From NCBI GenBank assembly GCA_043747745.1, contig JAYTOP010000035.1:1-64000 (forward strand): a stretch of DNA of 64,000 nucleotides, given 5' to 3'. The stretch comes from SZAS-103 sp043747745. Its GTDB lineage: Bacteria; Pseudomonadota; Gammaproteobacteria; Xanthomonadales; Xanthomonadaceae. The notes under the pieces are model-generated. The model was not told the origin of the DNA. It saw nothing but the letters and a program-made list of their open reading frames with translations, and searched no databases. Within the stretch, counting starts at the first letter, position 1. Each line of letters starts with the position of its first letter. The position numbers and the translations under genes are program-made. Shown here piece after piece: positions 1-9,368 of the stretch.

Positions 1-303
1 CCCCGCATTTTGCTGTAACCACATCCGATGCTGGAGCAGGTCGCGGAACCCGGCCTGCAGGCGCTCGTTGCTTTCCAGCGAGGCCCGCGCATCGGCGGCA
101 ATGTCCGCCGGCATCCGGCCGACCACGCTCTTCATCGCGCCCATGCGCTCGCGGGTGCGCTTGAGAAGGGTTTCCATCGCATCGGCATCGTCCATGATGC
201 GGGTCAGGGTGCGGCGGCGGCGAAGCGCCTGGCTGCGCCACCACTGGCCCAGGCCGCCGACGAGGACGAGCAGGGCGAGCGGCACCAACACGATGGCTGT
301 CAC
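1..303 (-). CDS. Membrane-anchored hypothetical protein, cut by the left edge
   Basis: Reading leftwards from a GTG at 303 there is an open frame of 101 codons that runs off the window. The GTG has a GGGGA ribosome-binding site about 8 bases upstream. The N-terminus is one hydrophobic helix (roughly residues 3-19, IVLVPLALLVLVGGLGQ) followed by an arginine-rich stretch (ALRRRRTLTR) and then a polar, probably helical region. This fits a single-pass inner-membrane protein with a cytoplasmic coiled segment. It is divergent from the yceD-rpmF operon. I do not recognise the family. The overlapping + strand frames in 28-471 have no promoter or RBS support and look like shadows. Confidence 0.55.
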   Translation of the reverse strand, partial: MTAIVLVPLALLVLVGGLGQWWRSQALRRRRTLTRIMDDADAMETLLKRTRERMGAMKSVVGRMPADIAADARASLESNERLQAGFRDLLQHRMWLQQNAG

Positions 304-421
304 GAGCGAGTCCCCACGAAGCGGAAGTGCGGAAATGCGGATATCCACACTTCCGCATATTCGTCAGTCTGCACCAGTGCCCGGATCGGTCGCAAACCCC
401 GCGTTCTGCGTGTCGGTGCGA

Positions 422-451
422 TTGACACGAACCCGCGCCAGACCGTATTCT
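422..451 (+). promoter_or_regulatory. Sigma-70-type promoter of the yceD-rpmF-fab operon
   Basis: A perfect -35 hexamer TTGACA (422-427) is followed after 18 bp by TATTCT (446-451). The expected transcription start is near 458, only about 3 bases before the yceD ATG at 461, so the transcript would be nearly leaderless. This is inferred from consensus matching only. Confidence 0.5.
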
Positions 452-460
452 CTCGCTCTT

Positions 461-1009
461 ATGTCCGCTAGCCTGCTCGAGACGCTGGATGCTTGGCGCA
501 TGCTGGCTGCGCAACGTTCTTTCGAGGGCGTCGTGTCGCTGTCGTCGATGCCGCGTTTGTGCGCGGCGCTGGAGCAACCTGAGTTGGAAGCGCGTGGGGG
601 CGAGTGCCGCTACCAGTTGGAGTTTGATCGCGGCGTGCTGGATGTGCCATATTTTGAAATCCGCGCGCAGGCCGACTTGCCGCTGGTCTGCCAGCGCAGC
701 CTGCAGCGTTTCCTTCTGCCAGTGCGGATCGTGCAACGGCTGGCGCTGGTCACCCGCGATGAGCAGGAGGCCGAGTTGCCGGAAGAGTACGAGCTGCTGA
801 AACCCGAAGCAGATGGCACGATTCATCCGCTGGAACTGATCGAGGACGAACTTATCCTCGCGATTCCGGTGGTGCCGATGGATCCGCGCAGCGACCCGGT
901 CGACATGACTTGGCCGCGCGCTGCCAGCGGAAGCGAAACGACCGAAATCGATGAAGCGCCACGCAAGAATCCGTTCGCCGTGCTGGCGAACTTGAAGCAG
1001 ATCAAATAA
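461..1009 (+). CDS. yceD: YceD family (DUF177) protein
   Basis: 182-residue DUF177/YceD protein, the usual partner just upstream of rpmF in bacteria. In E. coli YceD is linked to 23S rRNA accumulation, and plant homologues act in plastid 23S rRNA processing. Typical features are the early FEG motif, the CQRSLQRFLLP segment (about residues 73-83) and the acidic LIEDELILAIPVVP block near the C-terminus. The ATG at 461 is chosen because the LLETLDAWRMLAAQRSFEG segment is typical of xanthomonad homologues. No Shine-Dalgarno is visible, which agrees with the promoter lying almost on the start codon. rpmF begins 30 bases downstream. Confidence 0.9.
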   Translation: MSASLLETLDAWRMLAAQRSFEGVVSLSSMPRLCAALEQPELEARGGECRYQLEFDRGVLDVPYFEIRAQADLPLVCQRSLQRFLLPVRIVQRLALVTRDEQEAELPEEYELLKPEADGTIHPLELIEDELILAIPVVPMDPRSDPVDMTWPRAASGSETTEIDEAPRKNPFAVLANLKQIK

Positions 1010-1039
1010 CCAAGCAATAGAACGTTCCGGAGAATCACC

Positions 1040-1234
1040 ATGGCAGTCCAGAAATCCCGCGTCACCCCTTCGCGCCAGGGCATGCGCCGCGCGCACAGCG
1101 CGCTGACCAGCAAGCTGTTGTCCACCGACAAGACCAGCGGCGAGACCCACATCCGCCACCACATCACCAAGGACGGCTACTATCGCGGCCGCCAGGTCAT
1201 CGAGCCGAAGACCCAGGTCGAAGCCGAAGACTGA
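1040..1234 (+). CDS. rpmF: 50S ribosomal protein L32
   Basis: 64-residue basic protein starting MAVQKSRVTPSRQGMRRAHS, the classic L32 N-terminus, followed by the conserved HHITKDGYYRGRQV segment. A component of the large ribosomal subunit. A GGAGA ribosome-binding site sits about 6 bases before the ATG. It lies between yceD and fabH as in most Proteobacteria, linking ribosome synthesis and fatty-acid synthesis in one transcription unit. The zinc-binding cysteines of some L32 proteins are absent, as is common in Gammaproteobacteria. Confidence 0.97.
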   Translation: MAVQKSRVTPSRQGMRRAHSALTSKLLSTDKTSGETHIRHHITKDGYYRGRQVIEPKTQVEAED

Positions 1235-1305
1235 GTCTTTGCGCTTGCGCGATGCCATGAAAGGCATCGCGCGCAAAGACGAAGGCCACGGGCTGGAGCC
1301 CGTGG
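1235..1305. repeat. Two strong hairpins directly after rpmF
   Basis: Starting at the base after the rpmF stop, GTCTTTGC (1235-1242) and GCGCGATGCC (1247-1256) pair with GGCATCGCGC (1263-1272) and GCAAAGAC (1273-1280). This gives an 18-bp stem with a 4-base bulge and a 6-base loop. A second hairpin, CCACGGGC-TGGA-GCCCGTGG, follows at 1286-1305. Neither has a T-run, so they are more likely an mRNA processing or stability barrier, or a partial terminator, between rpmF and fabH than a full intrinsic terminator. The second has the look of a dispersed intergenic repeat. Confidence 0.6.
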
Positions 1306-1433
1306 ACAGGTTGCTTGGCGAGGCCAGGACAGCCGAGGCTAGCAACAGCTCGCGCGATTAGCGCGATAACATGGGTCGTATCGTACGCTCATGAAGCGTT
1401 GATCCCGATACCGTGGCCCGGCAGGAGAATGTT

Positions 1434-2423
1434 GTGACCCAACAGGCGCAGCGCGTGTATTCACGCATCGCTGGCACCGGCAGCTATCTGCCCGAGAAGG
1501 TGCTGACCAACGCCGACATGGCGCAGTTCGTCGATACCAGCGACGAGTGGATCCAGGCGCGCACCGGCATCCGTCAGCGCCACGTCGCGGCCGAAGGCCA
1601 GACCACCAGCGACCTCGCCTACGAGGCCGGATCGCGCGCGATGGAAGCCGCCGGAATTACTGGCGCCGATGTCGAATTGCTGATCGTTGGCACCACCACG
1701 CCCGACCTGATCTTTCCGTCCACGGCGTGTCTTGTACAGCATCGTCTGGGCGCGAACGGCTGCATGGCGTTCGATGTCAACGCCGCATGCTCGGGCTTCA
1801 TGTATGCGCTGAGCATCGCCGACCAGTTCATCCGCGCGGGCACGATCAAGACCGCTCTCGTGATCGGCGCGGAAACCCTGACCCGCATGCTCGACTGGTC
1901 CGATCGCGGCACCTGCGTGCTGTTCGCAGACGGCGCCGGCGCGGTCGTGCTGAAGGCCGACGACGAGACCGGCATCATCTCCACCCACATGCACGCCGAC
2001 GGTGCCTACAAACACCTGCTGTGGAATCCGGTCGGCGTCTCGGCCGGCTTCAAGATGGACGAGAAGAACGCCGGCGTGCGCGTCGTGATGGCCGGCAGCG
2101 AGGTGTTCAAGGTTGCGGTGAAGACGCTCGATGCCGTCGTCGAGGAAACCCTCGACGCCAACGGCATCGACCGCCACGTGATCGACTGGCTGATCCCGCA
2201 CCAGGCCAACCTGCGCATCATCCAGGCCACCGCCAAACGCCTCGACATGCCGATGGAACGCGTGATCGTGACTGTAGACAAGCACGGCAATACGTCGTCT
2301 GGATCGGTGCCGCTCGCACTGGATGAAGCCGTGCGCTCGGGCAAGGTGCAGCGAGGGCAGTTGCTGCTGCTGGAGGCATTTGGCGGCGGATTTACCTGGG
2401 GCTCTGCGCTGATTCGCTATTGA
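1434..2423 (+). CDS. fabH: Beta-ketoacyl-ACP synthase III (FabH)
   Basis: Condenses acetyl-CoA with malonyl-ACP to start fatty-acid synthesis. The 329-residue product carries the KAS III catalytic triad: Cys119 in NAACSGF, His in LIPHQANLRI and Asn in KHGNTSSGS. The GGGFTWGSALIRY ending is diagnostic. The GTG at 1434 is preferred because AGGAG lies 6 bases upstream at 1423-1427. A longer reading from the GTG at 1413 would put that RBS inside the gene and add seven residues. First gene of the fabHDG-acpP-fabF cluster. Confidence 0.96.
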   Translation: MTQQAQRVYSRIAGTGSYLPEKVLTNADMAQFVDTSDEWIQARTGIRQRHVAAEGQTTSDLAYEAGSRAMEAAGITGADVELLIVGTTTPDLIFPSTACLVQHRLGANGCMAFDVNAACSGFMYALSIADQFIRAGTIKTALVIGAETLTRMLDWSDRGTCVLFADGAGAVVLKADDETGIISTHMHADGAYKHLLWNPVGVSAGFKMDEKNAGVRVVMAGSEVFKVAVKTLDAVVEETLDANGIDRHVIDWLIPHQANLRIIQATAKRLDMPMERVIVTVDKHGNTSSGSVPLALDEAVRSGKVQRGQLLLLEAFGGGFTWGSALIRY

Positions 2424-2436
2424 AAACGGGCATCGA

Positions 2437-2552
2437 GAATCGGAAATGGAGAATCGTGCGTGTCAATTGCGGCTCTCGTTTCGCGCGTCCTTTCACACGG
2501 CTGCACACGAACGGTAGGACGCGATGAGCGAACCATTCCCCATTTCCAATTC
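2437..2552. repeat. Inverted-repeat element spanning the fabD start
   Basis: GAATCGGAAATGGAGAATCG (2437-2456) is repeated in inverted orientation at 2533-2552 with 17 of 20 bases matching. The arms enclose about 76 bp. Short gaatcgg(a)aatgg-type inverted repeats are familiar as dispersed elements in xanthomonad genomes (from memory, not searched). The right arm lies inside the fabD reading frame, so the element supplies the fabD start region and residues of its N-terminus. Confidence 0.6.
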
Positions 2553-3498
2553 CTCTTTCCCCGGATTGGCCTTCGTCTTCCCGGGCCAAGGCTCCCAATC
2601 CGTCGGCATGCTGTCCGAACTCGCCGCTGCGCATCCGATCATTCGCGAGGCATTCGCTGAAGCGTCGGATGGCGCCGGGATTGATCTCTGGGCGCTGTCG
2701 CAGGATGGTCCCGAAGTCGAACTCAACCGCACCGAATTCACCCAGCCCGCATTGCTCGCAGCAGGTATCGCGGTGTGGCGCGCGTGGCTCGCAGCCGGCG
2801 GTGCGCAACCGACGATGCTCGCCGGCCATAGTCTTGGCGAATACAGCGCGCTGGTCGCGGCCGGCGCATTGTCGCTGCACGACGGCGCGAAGTTGGTACG
2901 CGAACGCGGGCGACTGATGCAGGCCGCAGTGCCGGTTGGGCAGGGCGCGATGGCGGCGGTGATCGGTGCGGAGGAAGCATTGGTCGTCCAGGTCTGCGCC
3001 GAGGTATCGAGGCGCGGGACGATCGTGGTGCCGGCGAACTACAACTCGCCCGGGCAGATTGTGATCGGCGGCGATGCGATGGCGGTCGATACCGCGCTCG
3101 CCATGCTCGCCGGTAACGGTGTGCGCAAGACGGTGCGGCTCGCGGTCAGCGTCCCCTCGCACACGCCGCTGATGTTCGAAGCCGCGCAACAACTCAGCGA
3201 GGTGATGGCGGCGTTGTCGTGGACGCTGCCGACGCTGCCGGTCGTGCAGAACGCGGATGCCGCCGTCCAAACTTCGATCGAAACGATACGCGATGCGCTG
3301 GTGCGCCAGATCTACCAGCCGGTGCTGTGGACCGATTGCGTGCGCACGCTGGTCGGCGCTGACGCGACCCGTGTCGCCGAGTGCGGCCCGGGCAAGGTGC
3401 TGACGGGCCTGATCAAGCGCATCGACAAGACGCTGGATGCGCGCGCGCTGGGTATGCCAGCCGATTTCGATGCAGCATTGCAGGAGTTCAAGGCATGA
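2524..3498 (+). CDS. fabD: Malonyl-CoA:ACP transacylase (FabD)
   Basis: Transfers malonyl from CoA to ACP. The 324-residue protein has the FVFPGQGSQ motif, the nucleophile Ser103 in GHSLGEY, and a C-terminal VAECGPGKVLTGL motif. E. coli FabD begins almost directly with the AFVFPGQGSQ strand. Here about 14 extra residues (SEPFPISNSSFPG) precede it, and they are encoded by the right arm of the inverted repeat at 2437-2552. Whether translation really starts at the ATG at 2524 is open, but no other in-frame start lies closer to the conserved part. The gene overlaps fabG by 4 bases. Confidence 0.95.
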   Translation: MSEPFPISNSSFPGLAFVFPGQGSQSVGMLSELAAAHPIIREAFAEASDGAGIDLWALSQDGPEVELNRTEFTQPALLAAGIAVWRAWLAAGGAQPTMLAGHSLGEYSALVAAGALSLHDGAKLVRERGRLMQAAVPVGQGAMAAVIGAEEALVVQVCAEVSRRGTIVVPANYNSPGQIVIGGDAMAVDTALAMLAGNGVRKTVRLAVSVPSHTPLMFEAAQQLSEVMAALSWTLPTLPVVQNADAAVQTSIETIRDALVRQIYQPVLWTDCVRTLVGADATRVAECGPGKVLTGLIKRIDKTLDARALGMPADFDAALQEFKA

Positions 3499-4241
3499 GC
3501 GTACAAACACTGAAAGGCGAAGTCGCCTTCGTCACCGGCGCGAGCCGCGGTATCGGCGCGGCGATCGCCGACGAACTCGCGGCGCAAGGCGCGACCGTGA
3601 TCGGCACCGCGACTACTGAAGCCGGTGCTGCGGCAATCGGCGAACGCCTCGCCGCGCTTGGCGGAGCAGGGCGTGCGCTGAACGTCACCGATGGTGCGGC
3701 GGTCGAGGCATTGATCGAGAGCATCGCGAAGGAGTTCGGGCCGATCTCGGTGCTTGTCAACAACGCCGGCATCACCCGCGACAATCTGCTGATGCGCATG
3801 AAGGAAGAGGACTGGAACACGATCCTCGACACCAATCTCAGCTCGGTCTACCGCACTTCGAAAGCGGTGCTGCGCGCGATGATGAAAGCGCGTCGCGGAC
3901 GCATCATCTCGATCGCTTCGGTGATCGGCGCGACCGGCAATCCTGGGCAGGCGAATTACGCCGCTGCGAAGGCCGGGATCATCGCGTTTTCGAAATCGCT
4001 CGCGCGCGAGATCGGTTCGCGCGGGATCACCGTCAACGTGGTCGCGCCGGGATTCATCGATACCGACATGACCCGCGCTTTACCCGATGCGGGCAAGCAG
4101 GCAATGCTCGCGCAGATCGCGCTCGGACGTTTCGGCGAGCCTGCGGACATCGCGCGCGCGGTCGCATTCCTGGCCGGGCCATCGGCGGCCTACATCACCG
4201 GCGAAACCCTGCATGTCAATGGCGGCATGTACATGGCCTGA
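3495..4241 (+). CDS. fabG: 3-oxoacyl-ACP reductase (FabG)
   Basis: NADPH-dependent short-chain dehydrogenase that reduces 3-ketoacyl-ACP. The 248-residue protein shows the cofactor motif TGASRGIG, the NNAGITRDN motif, and the catalytic Ser in IISIASVIG with YAAAK (Tyr/Lys). The C-terminal GGMYM motif is typical of FabG. Its ATG at 3495 overlaps the fabD stop (ATGA), implying translational coupling. Confidence 0.97.
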   Translation: MSVQTLKGEVAFVTGASRGIGAAIADELAAQGATVIGTATTEAGAAAIGERLAALGGAGRALNVTDGAAVEALIESIAKEFGPISVLVNNAGITRDNLLMRMKEEDWNTILDTNLSSVYRTSKAVLRAMMKARRGRIISIASVIGATGNPGQANYAAAKAGIIAFSKSLAREIGSRGITVNVVAPGFIDTDMTRALPDAGKQAMLAQIALGRFGEPADIARAVAFLAGPSAAYITGETLHVNGGMYMA

Positions 4242-4293
4242 GCCCAGGTCCGGGTCGCTGAAACACGATACCTGCGGGTATGCGCGCACCGGC

Positions 4294-4321
4294 TTCCTCT
4301 GGCGCGGCTTTCCTCTACAAT
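4294..4321 (+). promoter_or_regulatory. Possible promoter in front of acpP
   Basis: In the 117-base fabG-acpP gap, TACAAT (4316-4321) lies 38 bases before the acpP ATG, with a weak TTCCTC -35 (4294-4299) at 16 bp. An extra promoter would fit the very high demand for acyl carrier protein. The -35 match is poor. Confidence 0.3.
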
Positions 4322-4358
4322 ACGCCGGCTGGCACTTCACTACCGAGGCTATTCCACC

Positions 4359-4598
4359 ATGAGCACCATCGAAGAACGCGTCAAGAAAATCGTCGTCGAA
4401 CAGCTGGGCGTGAAGGAAGAGGACGTCACCACGAACGCCTCGTTCGTTGACGATCTCGGCGCAGATTCGCTGGACACCGTCGAGCTGGTCATGGCGCTCG
4501 AAGAAGAATTCGAATGCGAAATTCCGGACGAAGATGCCGAGAAGATCACCAGCGTGCAGCAGGCGATCGACTACGTGACGGCACACGTCAAATCGTGA
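4359..4598 (+). CDS. acpP: Acyl carrier protein
   Basis: 79-residue acidic four-helix protein that carries growing acyl chains on a phosphopantetheine arm. The modification site is the serine of DDLGADSLDTVEL (DSL motif, about residue 38). The typical EEFECEIPDEDAEKI segment follows. Highly expressed in all bacteria; here it sits between fabG and fabF as in E. coli. Hairpins downstream (4677-4737) may attenuate readthrough into fabF and keep acpP mRNA in excess. Confidence 0.98.
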   Translation: MSTIEERVKKIVVEQLGVKEEDVTTNASFVDDLGADSLDTVELVMALEEEFECEIPDEDAEKITSVQQAIDYVTAHVKS

Positions 4599-4676
4599 CG
4601 GTCGTCCATGGCCAGGAGCGTCGTAGTGATGGATGTTGTTCGTCCTTGATCAACCCGACTCTTCCAGGCCGGAATT

Positions 4677-4737
4677 CCAGATAGGATCGTTCTATCTGGT
4701 TGGATGACCACTGCCAGGGCCGCGCGATGCGGCCCTG
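4677..4737 (+). terminator. Hairpin pair between acpP and fabF
   Basis: CCAGATAG (4677-4684) pairs with CTATCTGG (4692-4699). Then CAGGGCCGC (4715-4723) pairs with GCGGCCCTG (4729-4737) around a 5-base loop. The second, very GC-rich stem is followed by GCGCATTTA, only a weak T-tract, so it is likely a leaky terminator or processing site rather than a full stop. Confidence 0.4.
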
Positions 4738-4822
4738 CGCATTTAGCAGTGCGCGCTGCGTCGGGCCACACTGGATCGCCGCCCGCAACCAGCAACGCGG
4801 ACAAGCGTATCGGGAGAAACGA

Positions 4823-6061
<1,239 letters not shown>

Positions 6062-6118
6062 CACCGCCCGCTGCACCTGTAGTCCTTGCCGTCAGAACGG
6101 AACACGAGAAGACCGACA

Positions 6119-7474
6119 GTGATCGACTTGCGCACTTTGCCGGGCGACACCGATCTGCTCGCGCTGCATCGTTGTTACCCCGAGCGTTACCCGCTGCTGC
6201 TGGAAAGCGTGGCCGACGGTACGCCGCGTTCGCGCTGGGATCTGTTGTTCATCGCCGACGGCACGGGCTTCCGCAGCGACCATGCTGGAACCGTGTCCGC
6301 GCTGGATGGACGCGTGCTGGCGGGCAGGTTTTTCGACCAGCTCAATAGCGCCTGGCGCGCGGAGCGTAGCGAACGCAGCGGCGACAATTTGCCTTTCCAT
6401 GGTGGTTGGGCGCTGTATCTGGGCTACGAACTCGCCGGTGAGATCGAGCCGACCCTACAGCTTCCATGGCCCGATGCGGGCGTGTTGCCGAATGCACTGG
6501 CGTTGCGCTGCCCGGCCGCGTTGTTGCGCGATCGCGAGCACGGCACGGTGATCGCGATTGCCGAGCAAGGTTGCGATGCGCTGCTCGATGCGCTCGACGA
6601 CGAACTGCAGCACGCGGGCGCGATTGCGTTGCCTGCATGGACGCCGCCGATCGCAATCAACGAAGACGATCCACAACGTTTCCTGGATGGCGTCTCGCGC
6701 GTGCACGCGCATCTCGTCGCAGGCGATGTGTTCCAAGTCAATCTCTCGCGTGCATGGCGTGCACGATTCGCCGATGTACCCGCGCCGGGCGCGGTGTACC
6801 AGAGGCTGCGCGCGGCCAATCCAGCGCCGTTCGCGGCATCGCTGGTCCAGCCGGATTGGGCGCTCGCGAGTTCATCGCCGGAACGGCTGATCAGTGTGCG
6901 CGATGGCACCATCGAAACCCGCCCCATCGCCGGCACGCGACCGCGCCTCGCCGCCGACGACGAAGCCGCGCGCGTGAGCGAACTCATCGGCCATCCCAAG
7001 GAACGCGCCGAGCACGTGATGCTGATCGACCTCGAACGCAACGACCTCGGCCGCGTCTGCATTCCCGGCAGCGTCGAAGTCGACGAATTGATGGTCGTCG
7101 AGAGCTACGCGCACGTACACCACATCGTGTCGAACGTACGCGGCACGCTGCGCGACGATGTGACGCCGGCCGATGCGATCCGCGCCGTATTTCCGGGTGG
7201 GACGATTACGGGATGTCCGAAGGTGCGCTGCATGCAGATCATCGCCGAACTCGAAGGCGTCGGACGCGGCGAATACACCGGGGCATTGGGCTATCTGGAC
7301 CGCAACGGCGACATGGACCTGAATATCCTGATCCGCAGCTTCCGACAGATCGGCGACAGCCTGCATTTTCGCGCGGGCGCTGGCATCGTCGCCGATTCGG
7401 TCGCCGAACTCGAACTCGACGAAACCCGCGCCAAGGCGCGCGGCCTGCTGCGCGCGCTCGACCCAGACGCATGA
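6119..7474 (+). CDS. pabB: Aminodeoxychorismate synthase component I (PabB-like)
   Basis: Chorismate-using enzyme of the TrpE/PabB family making 4-amino-4-deoxychorismate for folate. About 451 residues. The GTG at 6119 has a GAGAAG RBS 7 bases upstream; a TTG at 6086 is less likely. The conserved C-terminal domain shows SSSPERL, LIDLERNDLGRV, FPGGTITGCPKV and GRGEYTGALGY. The motif around residues 270-280 reads RPIAGTRPR, with Ala where E. coli PabB uses a catalytic Lys (PIKGT). PIAGT is the anthranilate-synthase form. Context next to pabC still argues for PABA synthesis. A glutaminase partner (PabA) is not in the window. Confidence 0.85.
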   Translation: MIDLRTLPGDTDLLALHRCYPERYPLLLESVADGTPRSRWDLLFIADGTGFRSDHAGTVSALDGRVLAGRFFDQLNSAWRAERSERSGDNLPFHGGWALYLGYELAGEIEPTLQLPWPDAGVLPNALALRCPAALLRDREHGTVIAIAEQGCDALLDALDDELQHAGAIALPAWTPPIAINEDDPQRFLDGVSRVHAHLVAGDVFQVNLSRAWRARFADVPAPGAVYQRLRAANPAPFAASLVQPDWALASSSPERLISVRDGTIETRPIAGTRPRLAADDEAARVSELIGHPKERAEHVMLIDLERNDLGRVCIPGSVEVDELMVVESYAHVHHIVSNVRGTLRDDVTPADAIRAVFPGGTITGCPKVRCMQIIAELEGVGRGEYTGALGYLDRNGDMDLNILIRSFRQIGDSLHFRAGAGIVADSVAELELDETRAKARGLLRALDPDA

Positions 7475-8319
7475 CCTCGCACATGTACAACGGCGAACAA
7501 CGGGTGGACGCGCTCGATCCGCGCGACCGCGGGCTGGCGTACGGCGATGGCGTGTTCGAAACCATCTTGATCCACCACGAAGCGATGGTCTGGTGGGACG
7601 CGCATCTGGAGCGATTGCTGCGGGGATGCGCAACTCTGGGAATCGCGTCTCCAGATCCGCTTTTTCTCCGTACGGAGTGCGATGCACTTGCTGCTGGCTG
7701 CGCGTGCGGGGTGCTCAAGGTGGTCCTCACACGCGGCGTCAGCGAGCGCGGGTATGCGCCGCAGCCGCATGGTGTGTCGACAGTTGTGCTGACCTTGTCG
7801 GATGCACCGCCGCCGCCCCATCGCGACGGACTTGCACTGCGCTGGTGCGAAACCACGCTCGCGATCCAGCCACGCCTGGCCGGCATCAAACATCTCAACC
7901 GGCTGGAACAGGTGCTCGCGCGTGCGGAATGGATCGACCCCGCGATCCATGAAGGCTTGCAGTGCGACATGTCCGGCCGCGTCATCTGCGCGACCTCCGC
8001 AAACATGTTCATCCTGCGCGACGATCGCTGGCTGACGCCGTCGGTCGCCGACTGCGGGGTCGCTGGTATCTGCCGTGCCTGGGTGCTCGGACATGTCGCC
8101 GGGTCCGGTGAGGGCGTGCTGACGCGAAGCGACGTCGAATCGGCCGACGCGATCGTCCTGTGCAACGCCGTGCGCGGTATCCTTCCAGTCGCCGCGCTGG
8201 GGTCGCGCCGATGGCCGACGGAGCATCCGCAGGCCATCGCGCTGCGGCGTCGGCTCACCGAGGCTGAACCGGCATTCGACACGATGCACCGCAGGCAGGA
8301 TCCACCGGAGGACGCGTGA
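7471..8319 (+). CDS. pabC: Aminodeoxychorismate lyase (PabC)
   Basis: PLP-dependent fold-type IV enzyme that eliminates pyruvate from aminodeoxychorismate to give 4-aminobenzoate. The 282-residue protein has the GLAYGDGVFETI start motif, the PLP lysine in GIKHLNRLEQ and the SANMFIL motif. The loop before it (CDMSGRVICAT) departs from the usual EGxVxE form. Its ATG overlaps the pabB stop by 4 bases, which couples the two PABA enzymes. A branched-chain aminotransferase-like role is the only realistic alternative. Confidence 0.88.
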   Translation: MTSHMYNGEQRVDALDPRDRGLAYGDGVFETILIHHEAMVWWDAHLERLLRGCATLGIASPDPLFLRTECDALAAGCACGVLKVVLTRGVSERGYAPQPHGVSTVVLTLSDAPPPPHRDGLALRWCETTLAIQPRLAGIKHLNRLEQVLARAEWIDPAIHEGLQCDMSGRVICATSANMFILRDDRWLTPSVADCGVAGICRAWVLGHVAGSGEGVLTRSDVESADAIVLCNAVRGILPVAALGSRRWPTEHPQAIALRRRLTEAEPAFDTMHRRQDPPEDA

Positions 8320-9368
8320 CAGAGAAACCAACCCGTGGCGTGTTCCGCCGCATCGTGTCCGGCGTGTTCAAGCTGGCATTCCTTGCCGCGCTCGTCATCG
8401 CTGGCGTCGGCTATTTTCACTACCATCGCTTCGCCTCCACGCCGATCGGTGGGCACGAGGCGAAAGTGGACATTCAGCGCGGCGAATCGCTGCGCAGCGT
8501 GATCGTTTCGCTGCGTACGGCAGGAGTCGATACCGGCAACGACTTCGAATGGCAGGCGCTCGCAGCGCAGATGGGCGTGCGCTCGAAGATGCAGGTCGGC
8601 GAATATGCCATCGCGCCGGACATGACACCGGAACAGCTGCTGCGCAATATTTCCACCGGCAAGGTCCTCCACTACAACTTCACCATCGTCGAAGGCTGGA
8701 ACATGCGCGAACTGCGCGCCGCGCTCAAGACTGTGCCGAACATGCGGCATGTGCTGATCGTCACCAGCGATACCGCGTTGATGCAGCAGCTCGGGCGCTC
8801 GCGAACGCGCCCGGAAGGTCGATTCCTGCCGGAAACCTATGCGTACACGCGCGACAGCAGCGACATCGACCTGCTTGCGCGCGCCGCGAATGCAATGGAC
8901 CGCGTCCTCGCCGAAGCATGGGAACACCGCGATTCGGCGCTTCCACTGAAGACGCCGGATGAAGCGTTGACCCTCGCCTCGATCGTCGAGAAGGAAACCG
9001 CCGTGGCGGACGAGCGGGGCAAGGTGGCCGGTGTCTTTGTGCGCAGGCTGCAGACCGGCATGCGCCTGCAGACCGATCCGAGCGTGATCTACGGACTCGG
9101 CGGCAGTTACGACGGCAACATCCGCAAGCGCGACCTGCTCACCGATACGCCATACAACACCTACACGCGCGATGGCTTGCCGCCGACGCCCATCGCGATG
9201 CCGGGCCGTGCGGCAGTGCAGGCAGCGGTGCATCCTGCGCCCGGCGATGCCTTGTATTTTGTCGCGAGCCGCAATGGCGGTCCTGCGGTGTTTTCGGCGA
9301 CGCTGGCCGAGCACAACAAGGCGGTCGCGAGCTACCTGAAGGCCGATCGCGAGAAACAAGCGCAGTGA
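8316..9368 (+). CDS. mltG: Endolytic murein transglycosylase MltG
   Basis: 350-residue YceG-like enzyme that cuts nascent glycan strands in the periplasm. A single N-terminal transmembrane helix (about residues 13-33) precedes a LysM-like segment and the YceG catalytic domain. That domain contains the conserved Glu in LASIVEKETA and the signatures DPSVIYGLGG and LPPTPIAMPG. The GTG start overlaps the pabC stop (GTGA), and the gene overlaps tmk in the same way. The mltG-tmk-holB order is standard in Gammaproteobacteria. Confidence 0.95.
   Translation: MTEKPTRGVFRRIVSGVFKLAFLAALVIAGVGYFHYHRFASTPIGGHEAKVDIQRGESLRSVIVSLRTAGVDTGNDFEWQALAAQMGVRSKMQVGEYAIAPDMTPEQLLRNISTGKVLHYNFTIVEGWNMRELRAALKTVPNMRHVLIVTSDTALMQQLGRSRTRPEGRFLPETYAYTRDSSDIDLLARAANAMDRVLAEAWEHRDSALPLKTPDEALTLASIVEKETAVADERGKVAGVFVRRLQTGMRLQTDPSVIYGLGGSYDGNIRKRDLLTDTPYNTYTRDGLPPTPIAMPGRAAVQAAVHPAPGDALYFVASRNGGPAVFSATLAEHNKAVASYLKADREKQAQ

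Noticed and set aside
68..460. + strand frames before the yceD ATG
   Set aside because: Composition is unlike protein, no RBS or promoter; the - strand frame there has a signal-anchor and RBS.
4599..4822. Small RNA or tRNA gene between acpP and fabF
   Set aside because: Hairpins are present but no cloverleaf, promoter or known RNA signature was found.
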